Shown here: positions 11,264 to 23,015 of the stretch, piece by piece | Numbering within the stretch: the first letter of the stretch is position 1 | Layout: each line of letters starts with the position of its first letter | Origin: Oxytricha trifallax | Lineage: Eukaryota; Ciliophora; Spirotrichea; Sporadotrichida; Oxytrichidae | Direction of reading: 5' to 3' | DNA length: 64,000 bases | Assembly (NCBI GenBank): GCA_000711775.1 | Contig: ARYC01002447.1 | Location: 1 to 64,000, forward strand | Program-made: the position numbers and the translations under genes | Notes under the pieces: generated by a model | Database searches by the model: none | What the model was told of the DNA's origin: nothing | The model's input: the letters and a program-made list of their open reading frames with translations, nothing else

Positions 11264-11850
11264 GAATAAGTACTAGGTGAGAGAGGGTTCTGTCGTTGCT
11301 GTATTGGCACCATCTGGGACAAGTCGAAAAACTGGAGAAAAAATTGAGGAGTTCACCAAGTTTATAATTTTTCAACTTCCCATCCACATATCTCCATTCT
11401 CCTTTTCAAATCTGATAAAATTCACCTTATCGAGCTCCTCAACCTTCTTTTAACAAGAATTATTATACTTTAATTCACTATGATCTTTTATACATTAATT
11501 CACTATTAAGTGCCTTGAAGGCTTTGAGAGGTTAAAATCTTTTTTAAGGTTCATTTATTGTATATAAGAAAGTAGGATTTTCAGATTTAAGGTTCTAACT
11601 TTTGAACCACTTAATATTTAAAATTCTGACTTCAAATTCATGATTAACGAAGAGCAGTTAGTACAAGGCAAGTGAGAGTTCTGTCATTTCCGGATTGATA
11701 CCTTCCGGAAAGTCCTAAAATAACTAAATTGAAATTTTCAAAGTTCGACAAATATATTAATTTCATCTTTTCGTCCCAATATCTCCATCTCTTCATTTTC
11801 AAATCTGCCAAAACCAACTTCATCGTATCGTGCTCTTCAACCCTCAACTA
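11264..11850. repeat. Diverged direct repeat, two units of ~185 bp
   Basis: Units at about 11264-11450 and 11655-11850 share the order of several blocks: AGTACTAGG/AGTACAAGG, GAGRGTTCTGTC, ATATCTCCAT, TTTTCAAATCTG, and CTCNTCAACC at the end. Divergence is high. A third, weaker unit may start near 11895 (GCCGGGAAGATTCGGCACT). They could be remains of a tandem satellite or of an inserted repeat family; no coding function is evident. Confidence 0.5.
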
Positions 11851-12339
11851 TAAAGATCCATTAACATAAATTCACTTTTGATTTAATTAAATTGGAACCT
11901 GTATGTTGCCGGGAAGATTCGGCACTGGACAAATTTTGAAAAAGGGCAAAAATTGACAAAATGACCCCCACCCTATAACTTTTGAAAATGAATATATAAC
12001 TGATCTTCCACTGTCACAGCTAGTTCAATTGCCCAAATTTAATGGATTTGCTTAATTCCAGGTTACCTCATGAATTTCCATGACCATCTTTTGATGCCCT
12101 TAAAATCCCAAAAATTAAGCTTTAAGAAGAGAAAAGCTTTTTGTAAGCGGAAAAGTTTATTTAGCTCACAATTACATTGAGAACGGTTCTCTGTCAAATT
12201 TTGTTCTTAAATCTGTACCAATCTATAACAGTACACACATATTTATAATTATACATGTAAAACACACTTTTTCTAGCATTATTAACTGATTTTATCAACA
12301 GTACTTAAAGGTAATGTTCCTTAATTTTTTCACACATTT

Positions 12340-13407
12340 GTTCAAGCTTCAACATTTGAAATCGTTGAAGCTCGCTACTACCTTTTTAAAGGTTGAAGCT
12401 TGAACATTAATTAAGTTATATATTAATATAGATTTCATAAAAGTCAAGTTAAATAAAGTCTTTCTTGATCAGATTCTTATACATCCTAAAGGCTTTTGTA
12501 GAAGCTAGTTGAACTTTCTAAAAACTTAAAATATTTTCAATCAGGATTTGTTAATTCTAAGAAATATATAAAAATGCTGTAGTTTAGAAGTCGGTCTATC
12601 TTTAAAATAAGAATCTGACCTGACAACCTTTTAAATAATTGTCAGGCCTGACAACCTTTTTAAAAATTGTCAGGCGAGGCAATTTTAAATGTTAAGTTCT
12701 AAAAGTAATTAAGAGTTATTGAAAAAGATTTAGAACATTGTTCTAAGTATCCTTATTAAATATAAAGGGTCCATCAATATCATTCAAGATATTCAAATAG
12801 GCACCCTATAAAAGCCATTTGGACTTTAACTAAAACCAAAAAGATTTAACATTAACAAAAAATAAAATAAAAGTATAAAATACAATATAAAGAAAAACCA
12901 TAATATTAAAAAAGAGAAAATTTAAAATCCTTGATACTGATATTACTTAAAACTATTTTTAAAAAATGGTGGCCTGACAATTATTTAAATGTTGTCAGGC
13001 GATGAAAATAAATGAAATTTTATTATTAAAAAGAAATAAATATTAAAAATATAATATGCAATAATCATTAATGGAAAGTACAACTTACATGACTTATATG
13101 AATTAAAAGAAATAAATTACTAATTAACTTAAGTTTTAAGTGTATTTAATTTATATTACTTCCTTATATAGCTTTAAGATCTTTAAGGATATATACATAA
13201 ATCAATATGAAATTATAAGGTGCTTTTTATTTATTCCTTAATCAAAATTAATGGACATAAAATAAATCAAGTGTCATTATAGAAAATTATTCTAAATCAA
13301 TTTAGATTTATTAAAATTCCATTTGGAATTAAAGATTTACCATAAATATCAATTAGTCATTTTAAAATTAATGTCAAGCTTCAACGTTGCAAAATGTTGA
13401 AGCTTGA
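12340..13407. repeat. Nested hairpin array (GAAGCTT and GTCAGGC hairpins)
   Basis: Two hairpins with TCAAGCTTCAAC/GTTGAAGCTTGA arms lie at 12340-12405 and 13374-13407. Between them are hairpins with CCTGACAA/TTGTCAGG arms at about 12616-12675 (two in a row) and 12973-13000. The order outer-inner-inner-outer suggests one symmetrical unit of about 1.07 kb, but the DNA between the hairpins is not visibly palindromic. No gene seen inside. Confidence 0.6.
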
Positions 13408-13453
13408 TGATTATAACATTGATCATTATTGATCTTGGAATTAAAATTTAATA

Positions 13454-15084
13454 TTTATTTATTAATAATAATAATAATAATAATAATAAGATCACATTGA
13501 GGTCTCTAGGGACCCCCGATCATTAAAGCATGTTAAGCTTATAAGGGACAAGCCCTTAAAATTATAGTGAGTCATTGTCACTCTGATCTTCAGATCAAAT
13601 TCCAATTATTCTCCAACATGTGTCATTCGACGTCGGAGAACCACTCTTCATCATGAAAGAATCTTTGTTATTTCTTTAATTGTTTCCATCAGTAGTGTGT
13701 CTTCCTTCCCAAGTTATTTCGCCAATATTTGCATCAAATGCAAATGTGTGTGCCATATCAATAATCATTTGTCTAATATTATGGTCTGTTTAGATTATAT
13801 GTTGTAAGGATATTGTGTTCTCTTTTTGGCGTCTTTCGTAAATTGAATCTAACTAATCCCAGTAGTTTTTGTCCTGGCATTCACTGGTAGTCATTATTGG
13901 TTTGAATTGACTAATGTAATCTAATGACTCTTTGAGGAAGTATAGACTCCTCTTTTCTTCTAAGTCTTATGCCTAGAAGTTAAAGTCAGTAATTAAGTTG
14001 TCAAACGTAAGCTGATAGTTAATAAGTTCACGTTTTTGTAGTGCAGAGATAATTGGACTTTTGTCTAGCGTAATTTCATGAATTTATTATTTGCCCTCAC
14101 ATTTTAGAATTGATGTTCTTTTGAGAGATTTGATTGTTTCAATAATTGGTAGAGCAAATTCATGGGTTTTTGGGGTATTTTAGGTTTTCAGAATGAAGTC
14201 TTTAGTCATTAATTCAAAACCTTGAATTTCTTTCGATAGCGTCTAATTGAGGCTGTCTACACTAACTATTAACTCTTGTTGTTTATCTAAGATTTAGTTA
14301 GTAGCTTCCGTGTTCTTAATTTTACGCTTGTGTGATTGCTCAATAGTCTTTAGAAGATTATTAATACGACTTTCAATCTTATTATTGAGTCCTTCATTTT
14401 TGTTGTTATCTTTTTTATTTTATTAAAATTGAATTTATTAAATAAATTATTATTAACATTCAATTTAATTACCGATCTGATTTTCAAGTTTAGTAATTTC
14501 TGATAACCTATTCAGGTCAGTATATTTTTAGATTGGTATACTGATCTGATGCGTCATCACTTTGGTACTGACTAGTTTTCCTTATTAAATAGTAGATTGA
14601 GCCTATTAGGAAAAATGGGGTAGGTCAAGTTTTAGTTATTAAATAGACGCTTGAAGGAGACTAACTATTATAATGAGCAAACTATGTTGGGTTTAAGATC
14701 TATTCTTCTGTGAAAAAGATTTTTAGAGTTCTATAGTAAGATTAGCGTGGTTGAGAGGAGAAATATGTTCCTCAACTCTTTTCTGGAAAACTTTGAAGCT
14801 TAGCATTTAGTACCATATTTTCAATATATAGCTTTGTTCCATTTTGTTTAAGTAGCATGAGCATTGTCAGCTTTTGAGTTTTCTTAGTGTAAGAGAGACT
14901 ACATTCAATTTTGAGATGTAGTCTCTTTATAAAGATAATACTTGGGTGAGAAGGATTGAAAGCTTCTCAAACTTCTTGAAAATTTCGATTGGGGTTTATT
15001 GAGAGTGGTTTGGTTGAAAGTCTCGTGAGTTCGTATTACTCATCTATTAACTTTCTAATTTAAAATTATTTTTATTTATTAATA
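13454..15084 (-). mobile_element. Retroposon-like element, copy A (1.6 kb) with 14-bp target duplication
   Basis: The element is oriented on the minus strand. Its 3' end has GATCGGGGGTCCCTAGAGA (13490-13521, read on the minus strand) followed by a (TTA/TTG-free) ATT-type triplet tail. The 14-bp duplication TTTATTTATTAATA flanks it at 13454-13467 and 15071-15084. The 5' end resembles copy B (AAGTTAATAGAT). Triplet tail, target duplication of ~14 bp and no inverted termini are typical of target-primed non-LTR retroposons. It carries one long open frame. Confidence 0.75.
13595..14842 (-). CDS. Retroposon copy A protein, 415 residues, coiled-coil-like, unknown
   Basis: The frame begins ATGGAACAAAGC just after an in-frame TGA and stays open for 415 codons to TGA at 13595-13597, using TAA/TAG as Gln. 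It fills most of the element, which is better evidence than length alone. The middle is rich in Asn, Gln, Lys and Glu with heptad-like stretches (KLENQIGNQIE, KIESRINNLLKTIEQ), consistent with coiled coil as in ORF1 proteins of many LINEs. A low-complexity Gln/Asn patch sits near residue 130-150. The C-terminal third has more ordered sequence (SLDYISQFKPIMTT, MAHTFAFDANIGEITW). No enzyme motif is seen. An ORF1-like nucleic-acid-binding role is a guess from position only. Confidence 0.5.
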
Positions 15085-15589
15085 TTTAAATATATTTAAG
15101 AAATGGAAAGTTAAAGATTTTTTAGGCCTTTCTTTTCCTTCCTCTACAATAAGAAATCTATCTAGCATGGCCTTGTAACATTAGTGCTTTTAAATACATA
15201 AAAAAGTACCAAAGTACTAATTTTTCAACAAAAAAGAATCTTGATATTTTTTTGAAATATGTGACTAAGAAAGTGGTACATTAAGTTATTAGGCAATTAA
15301 TTAATTAGATAAAATTAAAATTAGATAGAATAATTATATATTTAAACTGATTGAGTAAAACTACTTTCATATACCACTGTCCCGTCAATGATCTTATAAT
15401 CAATTAATCTGATAGACAAACAAACCAACAATAAATAAAACTTCAGCAAAAATTGATCTCCAAATCCTTATACCAATCGCCAAAAAAGGTTTTAAGCCAA
15501 GAAAAAACCTTATTAAACAGCCATGAGAGGTGGGTCAGGTGCTCCATTTTTGGGACACCATTTTTTTGATCAAATGCGATTAAGTATTC

Positions 15590-16324
15590 ATGTCAAGGAG
15601 TGGAGGTATGAATTTCTAACGGTTTTTCAGTGCTAATCGATATGATGGTATTGCTGCTCTAAAAAAGCTACAGATATATGCTACCAAGCTTGGAGGAATT
15701 TAGACTAGACGTTTGTTTCAAGCATCAAAAATATTTGAGCTAATACTTGGAATTAAGATAAATTTGAAGAATTAATCTCAGTGGGTGAATTATAATAGAG
15801 CTTAATCTAATGATGGGGCCTTATTAAGAAAAGCTATAGCGAAAGAGTACATAGGAGGAGTGAGAAAAGGTGCCCTGAGTAATGTAGCTGAAATTTATGA
15901 AGAGAGCCATAAAAGCCAAAGATCTAAAAACTAAATAAGCTAATTATACATTGGGAACTGCGATAATCAACTCAAGGTGCATTCTATGTAAATAATAATG
16001 TGTGAACTTTAATTTTTTTAATAATTAGCCTATATATAGTAACACACTCTTTAATAATATTAATCTCTCAAAACGGAATTACCATTGCATCTTCCGCATA
16101 TTAATAGTAGTCAAAGGATTGCGAATCACTCCTCTCTGGTGTATTTTGTGCCTGATGTAACATTACCTTTTTTTTCTTCATTGAATGTACTCTTTTAAGT
16201 GTAGATTTAGAGAAATTACTTTCATTTTCCAAAGAATGATTAAATAATCAAGAATAGAAATATATAATTTACTTACTTTATATGTTATAAAATTTATTTA
16301 TATCTTATATTAAAGTATAAGTGA
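15590..16324 (+). CDS. Possible DNA-binding protein of the 4.15-kb element, 244 residues
   Basis: The frame starts ATGTCAAGGAGT at 15590 and has no TGA until 16322. Good coding character runs from the start to about 15990, where GC is well above the flanks: RYDGIAALKKLQIYATKL, then LLRKAIAKEYIGGVRKGAL followed by SNVAEIYEESHKSQR. The latter resembles a helix-turn-helix of the Pipsqueak/Tc5 kind, where an alternating basic helix leads into an Ala-rich recognition helix; this is my pattern reading, not a search result. From about codon 135 the frame becomes AT-rich and may be chance read-through, or there may be an intron. It lies just inside the left inverted repeat, the place where TBEs keep the transposase. 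Confidence 0.5.
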
Positions 16325-16795
16325 ATAACTAATAAAAAGAAAATATGAACTATGCTTTTCTTAAAAACTATTTAAAACTTAAATGTCTATACTTAATTAA
16401 TAACCCAAACGAAATTTGGCCAATAAATAATTAAGTTAGTAAAAAAGAGCAATGATAATTGGCTAGTAGATAATATAATTAAAATGAATGGTAAGTATTT
16501 AATAATGAAAGTTAATATAGTATAAATCAAAAATAATTAATTTTTACGAGCTATGTCTAAAAAATAAATTTAGACATAGCTCGTTAACATAATTAGTTTT
16601 ATAAAATATTATTATAACAAATCTAAGTTTTTGATTATTAATGATCGTCTTTTTAAATATTCAAATTTTCTCTAATTCTCTTATGCTCATAATCACTCTG
16701 AAATTGTTGATAGGCTTTTACTATATATATGCACCCTTCAATACTAAAAGTTGAGGACTATAACATCAAGTACATTAAGCAAATTTTCTGTATTT
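16325..16795. repeat. AT-rich spacer with a perfect 16-bp hairpin
   Basis: Arms ACGAGCTATGTCTAAA (16546-16561) and TTTAGACATAGCTCGT (16569-16584) are perfect complements with a 7-nt loop. It sits between the convergent genes of the 4.15-kb element, so a transcription-end function is conceivable. Nothing else is seen in the spacer. Confidence 0.7.
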
Positions 16796-17580
16796 TCAAT
16801 CAATTCTTTAATAATAAGGTGATTGCATTGTGATCAGCTAGAAACTATTGTACTATGTATATTAAAATAGGTCAATAATTTTTACAGTCTTCCTTTGAAA
16901 ATCCATAATATCGCCATTAATATTAATCTTTATATATTCTCTCTAAAGTCTGCGAAACACATCCCTACCTTGTCTATCGATAATTGAATTAGGAAAACTA
17001 TACTACATTAAAGGATACTTGAAAAATTTCTGATGTAAGCGTAGATTCCTGAGTAGGGTGCTTCTAACTTAGACTGAGATTCATGAGAAGAGTATGTCAA
17101 ACTATACCAATTTCCATCCTCATGAATCTAATAAAATTTTTAAATTTAAGTTTACTTAATGTATACTTTTAGTAAATAAACTTTCCATTAGGTAGCAAAT
17201 CATGCTATAATAATAGAAAAGCAGAGATTTTAGTTTTATTTTCAATATATTGAAGAACTTACTATAGCATTTTATAAGCATTATCTCAAATTTATAAAGT
17301 ATATTCATAATTTTATTAGCCGGCAAAGTGTTACCAAAGCCCAAAATCTCCTCAATATTTTACCTAAATAAATAAATTAATTTATCAAATCTATTGTTTG
17401 TAGATTTATCTGAGTCTAACTCGCTAATATCAGGTCCATCTGATAATAAGTTTTGCTCTTTCATAATAGGTGAAGGCTTAAAATAATAGGATTCTATGTC
17501 TGCTTCCACCACTTTTAAAATTGAAAGGCAAAGATTGAAGTTACCTTCTATGAATATTAATATAGTATATTTTAAATGGG
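16796..17580 (-). pseudogene. Minus-strand gene of the 4.15-kb element, frameshifted, unknown
   Basis: Three frames must be joined. The first (17580 to ~17125) contains SYYFKPSPIMKEQNLLSD and DISELDSDKSTNNRFDK. The second (~17125 to ~17040) reads HEDGNWYSLTYSSHES. The third reads HQKFFKYPLMQYSFPNSI, then IDRQGRDVFRRLQREYIK and ININGDIMDFQRKTVKI before TGA 16796-16798. The frames are consecutive and each looks like ordered protein, which supports one decayed gene rather than chance. No start ATG was found at the 5' side. The product is not recognised; it occupies the position of the TBE 22-kDa gene but shows no similarity to it. Confidence 0.45.
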
Positions 17581-17684
17581 TAAGCAGTTAAAATTTAATC
17601 AAAAAGAGTTAAAATACAATTATGATTAAATCAGATTATATCTATAAAAATCAAGCTGTAACTAATTGAAAAATGCTTAAATAT

Positions 17685-18390
17685 ATTTTTATTTTATTTT
17701 AATTAATTAATCAAACATAGAATTATTGTATTTTCTTTTCCAAATCATTTCTATTTTAGGCCATCGAACTTTAAGTTGATGTTTTCTCATTCACCATTTC
17801 TAGATAATACTTTTTAGATATCTTCACCATATCTTAATGGTATTGAAAGGGTATCTTCCTCAAAAATACAAAAAGTAAAAAAAAGAGAATTAATAATAAC
17901 AATAACTTCAGTAACAACAGCAGCAGCAATAATAAAAATATATTAATCAAAAACAAATAAAAATAGAGTCTGGGAATTTTTCCTAAAAAAATATATTTTA
18001 CTAAAATTCTTTGTTAATTAACCTAATGTAAAACATGATAATGAAGATGAAGATAATCAGTATGAAAAATTTACAGTTTTTGATAATTTTATATTAATTA
18101 GGAATTTTACCCAGACTCTATTTTTATTAATTTTACTTAAAAAATTGTTGTTATTGCTGCTGCCTTTGTTATTGAAATTATTTTTATTGTTAATTTTTAT
18201 TTTTTAACTTTTTGGTTTTTTGAGGAGATAACCTGAAGAAATCTAAAAAAGATTTATCTAGGAATGGCAAATGAGAAAACAGCAACAACAAGTTCGATGC
18301 CCTAAAATAGAAATGATACGGAAAAGATATTCCAATAATTCCATGTTTGATTAATTAATCAAAATAAAATAAAATTCTCGACATTTTTAA
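17685..18390. repeat. Diverged foldback (inverted repeat, ~300-bp arms) inside the 4.15-kb element
   Basis: The left arm contains CAAACATAGAATTATTG ..., CCATTTCTAGATAA and AACAACAGCAGCAGCAAT; the right arm contains the complements (ATTGCTGCTGCC, TTATCTAGGAATGGCA, CCATGTTTGATTAA) in reverse order. The closing part includes AGAGTCTGGGAATTTTTCC / GGAATTTTACCCAGACTCT around 17967-18122. It is probably a separate palindromic element that inserted into the 4.15-kb element. Confidence 0.75.
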
Positions 18391-18439
18391 ATCCTAGTAA
18401 TTTTAACTTTATTAATTAATTAAAATTCACACATTATTT

Positions 18440-19240
18440 ACATAGATTAAAAGTATCTTAAAAGATTTGTTTAGGATAAGCATCTCTGCTGCTCAAGATA
18501 GAATAACTGCTGGGTTTTATATAGAGCGCCCCATGAATATAGATAAGAACCGGAATGAAATTAGAGACCAAGTTCTTGAGGGATTGTAAATACTATGATA
18601 AATGATGAGTAACTTTCTTCTAAGTTCCTTAAAATATGCCATGAGAAAGTTAATGCAGTATGGCTTTGAGGTGGCTCCGATACTGGCGAATCAACGCTTG
18701 CTAAAAAAGAGGAAAAGATATTTATCACTGAGAGATTAAGAAAAAGTGATGCCAATATTCTTGTTGATGATAGCTGACCATTCAACTTACCAGGCATTGT
18801 GATAATTATTGAAATCAACCACAAACACCTAAACGGTAAACGAAACCTATCACGATGAAACCATTCTTAGAAGGCTAGGACTACCAAACAAGCATAAAGT
18901 ATCAATCTAATGAAATGAAATTTTTACTAGCAGGTTGTTTTTTTTATATATAAAATAACCACTCCGTTTGAAAAGATGGAGAGCGCTGAAAGAGAAACAT
19001 TGTACACAAGGATAATTTTAGTAAATTTACGGCTTAGCTAGATGAGCACTACTGGATCAAAGACATTCCCCTTCACTACAATTCAAATGGCTAAAAACTT
19101 TCGCAAGAGACTCCAGGACCACGGAGTGATTACTGGTCGTAAGTAGGAGGTTTTTATCTAAGATTGAGGAATTTAGAATGCGTAATACACGGTAAAAAAG
19201 ACAAGGGCGAAAACGAAGAAACTAGTAGAATCTTGAATCT
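18440..19240 (+). pseudogene. Third gene of the 4.15-kb element, decayed
   Basis: Several short plus-strand frames follow one another, each richer in GC than the flanks: ISISAAQDRITAGFYIERP (from ~18480), then INDEQLSSKFLKICHEKVN, then DTGESTLAKKEEKIFITE, and near the end QMAKNFRKRLQDHGVITG or, in another frame, LDEHYWIKDIPLHYNSNG. Switching needs several frameshifts or missed introns. No family recognised. It ends against the right inverted repeat. A minus-strand frame at 18561-18824 is also open but looks like a shadow. Confidence 0.35.
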
Positions 19241-19349
19241 AATTAATTTAATTGCCTAATTACTAAATGTACCACTTTATTTCCCTTGTACTTAATATAA
19301 AAATCAATCACTTTTTGTGAACGATTTTTACTTTGGTACTTTTTTTATT

Positions 19350-22257
19350 GTATATGCAACCATAACATGTGTTTAGTGTTTTAGATTAGTACATATTTAA
19401 GATCAAACATTTACCTGCTACCGTTCTAAATGGAATTGGTAACTAAAGAACTATTTCCTTTTACAAAAAAACTTTTCACTTTTTTTAAAAATAGGATAAC
19501 TAAACCTTAAATATAAGCGTTTAAAATTTAATAAAATCAAAATTAAAGTAATATTATAAACTGATTTGAATTTATCTATATTTACTAATTGTTTTATTTT
19601 TAATCAATATTTATTCAATATTAAGTCTTTTTTAAAAAACCTTTAAAATCCAATTTTTATATTGTTAAATTTTCATAATAAAACTAATGAATATAAAAAG
19701 AACCTCAAAAATTAATATAAAACAATAAAATATTGCTGACAAAAGATGCTTAAAAGTTCCACTACAAGACATTTTAAACTATATTTGGAATATTCTTTTT
19801 TAATTTCATGAATTTTTGCATAGATTCTTAGTAATAATTATATTCTTGGATGTATTTAACATCACATTTCTAGTTAATAATTTTTAATTATATATTATAA
19901 TTATTGTTTGATTTAATAGAAACTATTATAGGTAAATTAATTTACTATTTAATTTAATGGTTTCGAAGGATCAGAATATATAATTATATCATTCGTTTTT
20001 TAATGAATAATTAGATATTAATGATATGTTAAAAGAATATTCTACCTCCTAATAATAATGAGTAATATTATAATTAATTATCTATGATTATCTTAGATTT
20101 AATGATCCTCCTCACTGTAATTAATTAGAATTTTTTTGAAACATACTATTACTAAAATTATTCAAACAAAGCAACAAACTTTGAGAAATGTAATTAGGTT
20201 TATTTTTAAGATAAATTTAATTTTTTTTTTTTAACTTTTTCGGCTTTTTTAATGAAATATATATATATATAAATATGAAGCTATAATCTATTAATTATGT
20301 TAATAGTTTTTGTTTTATTTTATTTATAATATAAGTATATTATTTAAACTAGAAAAACAATAAAGCAAGTTGCCTCAATATCTAAGTCACTCATTAGCAC
20401 TTGTATTTCTTAGATATTTTACTCTCAAATATTTCTCTTATTGATTCAAGCAGCTCACAGATCCCCTAAATATTTCAGGATTTTCACTGGAATTCACTAG
20501 CAATACCGATTTGCAAGAGTTCAAAGATCCATATCAATCAATGCATCATAAGTAAATGTAGAAAGTATCATAAATATCTAATTTAGACGGTAACTAACAA
20601 AGAATTCTTCATTGCAGGCAACAATGACTCTACTTGTATGCCTCTTTCAACTGAAGTAGGGATACCAATAAAAATATGGAGGATAGATAACTGATCAACT
20701 TCATTTAATTTCCTTTTGGGCATTAAGAAAGAAGATTTGCTTGATTGCTCGATTGGCAGAGTCAGAGTTGAATTTAAGTGAAGCAGAAGTGAAATGTGCA
20801 GAGTTTAGTCCTAGTGTAAAGTGGTAATAAATTTATTGTGAGTAAATGCTTATGTCTTAAACAAATACATATAATTTGTGTGAAATATTATTTAATTAAA
20901 AACAAATTATCAGACAACAATTTTAAATTATTTAAAAATATTAGGATATATATTTTGTTTTTTAATTATTTGCATTAAATTAAATTTTCTCTTCTATAAA
21001 TTAAAATATAATTTATAAATATATAACTGTCTTCCAGCATGCTAATTGATAGTAATCACTTCATATAATCTTGTGTTATGATATTTTATTGTAGATTTTA
21101 ACAAGATTATTACAATGCTTTGAATTAATACTTTAACACTGTTTTTTTATATGCAAACATGATTAAAAGATTTGCTTATAAGACTCATAATATTGTGGCT
21201 TCATTTACTTGCCCCAACTTCTTCGCTTTATAAAACTCTGTTATTTCTATAATAAGATTGACTGATAAATAGGTGTTATTTCTCCATTAAATAAATAGTT
21301 GTGAAGATAAAAACTATGGGCTGTCACAACTTGACTATTGATAAAACACAAACTTTTGGTAATTTCTACTTCTGCTTTGAACTACAGCTACACGATCTTC
21401 GTGGCAGTTAGAATTTTCTGATTAATGATCTTTTTAAATTTTAATATTTAAGTTGTTGTTCTTGTGAATGGAGTACTGGTAGTAGAAGTTAGAGATGTAG
21501 TAGTGGAATATTTTGTTATCGTCTGAGTATTTCTGACCATTCAACTTTGAGACTAAGTCAATAATCTGATGTCTAAAAGAGGAACAATTCCACATAACGT
21601 TTGCCACTTTTGAATAATAATAATTCAGTTTATAATTAAAAATTAATATTTAAGTCTAATATTGTAATAATAAAGTTAACTATTTTAATGAACAAGTTAA
21701 TCAACTTTTTATTTAATTATAGCATTTTATATAAGCCTAAATTTAAACATTAATTATTGCTGTTAAATGTTAACTAATTACTCATATTATTTTATAATTA
21801 CTTTGAATATGCGGGATTTCATCAGGAATTGAAATAATTACTAGCAATTAAGGATTAAGAAATAATGAATTTACATTAGAGAAACAATTTGCTTAGAAAT
21901 TTGATTAGAGAAATAATTTGAGATGCAAAGAGCATAAATAGCAACCCTAAAGTGGTTAAAATAATTAAAAATGGTTTTTATTATGATAAAAAATGTTAAT
22001 ATTAATTTTAGTATTAATATAGAGAACTATATATCTTGCTTATTTCTAGTACTCTTCGTTATAAAGTTAATGTTAGACCTAAGATATTTCCTATACTTTA
22101 TAATTAATTTCTTTGTTCTTTATCTATTTAAATTTTACAGTACTTTTATAATAATTGAAGTAAAAATAATATTGTTTTAAATTTTTTATGATAATTGATA
22201 GTCACTCTATAAAATATTTGAAATAACTACTAATAGGTGAACATTAATGTTAATAAT
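19350..22257. other. AT-rich stretch with two weak coding candidates
   Basis: Mostly AT-rich with homopolymer runs. At 20360-20830 a plus-strand frame contains FWALRKKICLIARLAESE followed by LNLSEAEVKCAEFSPSVK, with GC above background. At 21317-21600 a second frame starts MGCHNLTIDKTQTFGNFY. Both could be small MDSs, but open frames of this size are expected by chance where only TGA stops. Otherwise nothing is seen. Confidence 0.3.
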
Positions 22258-22667
22258 ATTGTAGAAATACATTTGAATTTGGAAAATTAAATATAATTAA
22301 ATAAATATTAAATCAAAATCGTGGCAGTTAAAGTTGTCCAATTTAAACGATCTTGGGCTCATTCGATAGAGAATTAGCTGGACTTTATTATTGGCGGTAC
22401 TATTTTATCGCATCTTTGAAATGAGTTGACTCGACTTTAATGTGAGTGTATAATTTAATGAATTTAGAGATGTTTAATTAAAGTCGAGTTATTTCGCTCC
22501 AGGGATAAGATAAAATAGTACCGCCAATATTAAAGTCCGGCTAATTTTGAATTCTCTATCAAATGAGCCCAAGATCGTTTAAATTGGACAACTTTAACTG
22601 CCACGATTTTGATTTAATATTTATTTAATTATATTTAATTTTCCAAATTCAAATGTATTTCTACAAT
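22258..22667. mobile_element. Palindromic foldback element, copy 1 (410 bp)
   Basis: The sequence reads ATTGTAGAAATACATTTGAA at the left end and the complement at the right end, with arms of about 180 bp that include GGCGGTACTATTTTATCGC and CTCATTCGATAGAGAATT. A short spacer separates the arms. Copy 2 lies at 41067-41484 with the same termini and core. It has no coding capacity, so it is a non-autonomous foldback/MITE-type element. AAT-rich flanks prevent a clear TSD call. Confidence 0.9.
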
Positions 22668-22734
22668 AATTAATTATGATTATTCTAAATTGAAATGTCT
22701 ATTTATGAAATATCTGTTTATTTTTTTTAGGAAT

Positions 22735-23015
22735 TAATTGATTTCTCTTCTTTTGTTCTTCTCTTAAGTCTATATAATTCAACTTTGATCTCATCCTTCA
22801 AACATTCTTTATAATACTTTGCAAAAGCTTTTGTATTGAGTAGAATATTTCTGCATTCACACTTCTACACTTTGCATTGACTAATCAAATGGTCACTAGT
22901 TTTATAAACCTTTTAATCAGTCATTTCAATCTAGTTCAATGGCAGAGAATTAATTATAATTACCTCAAATCTTTCGACAGACTCTAAAATGATACTTCTT
23001 TCTCGTATTTTGTTT
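22735..23015 (-). CDS. Coding-like island; candidate MDS with possible intron
   Basis: The minus-strand frame contains KVYKTSDHLISQCKVQKC, then ECRNILLNTKAFAKYYKE and CLKDEIKVELYRLKRRTK. A 33-nt GT...AG segment starting GTAATTATAATTAATT and ending GAACTAG could be an intron; being a multiple of three it leaves the frame open either way. The Cys-rich patch (CKVQKCEC) and basic C-terminal stretch are notable. No start codon at the 5' side. No family recognised; only slightly GC-richer than its flanks. Confidence 0.35.

Larger units (their letters stand above)
15198..19349 (+). mobile_element. 4.15-kb element with ~100-bp terminal inverted repeats, TBE-like gene layout
   Basis: The left arm (15198-15305) and right arm (19241-19349) are inverted repeats. 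Shared blocks are AAAAAAGTACCAAAGTA at the outer ends and AAAGTGGTACATT ... ATTAGGCAATTAA at the inner ends. Inside are a + gene, a - gene and a + gene remnant, the same orientation pattern as a TBE and the same total size, but with no G4T4 termini and no detectable TBE protein similarity. A diverged 700-bp foldback sits in the middle. I do not recognise the family. Exact outer ends and the TSD are unclear. Confidence 0.65.

Noticed and set aside
22258..22667. CRISPR or tandem repeat array
   Set aside because: The repeated motifs are the two arms of one palindrome, not direct repeats with spacers. No CRISPR-like array is present anywhere in the window.
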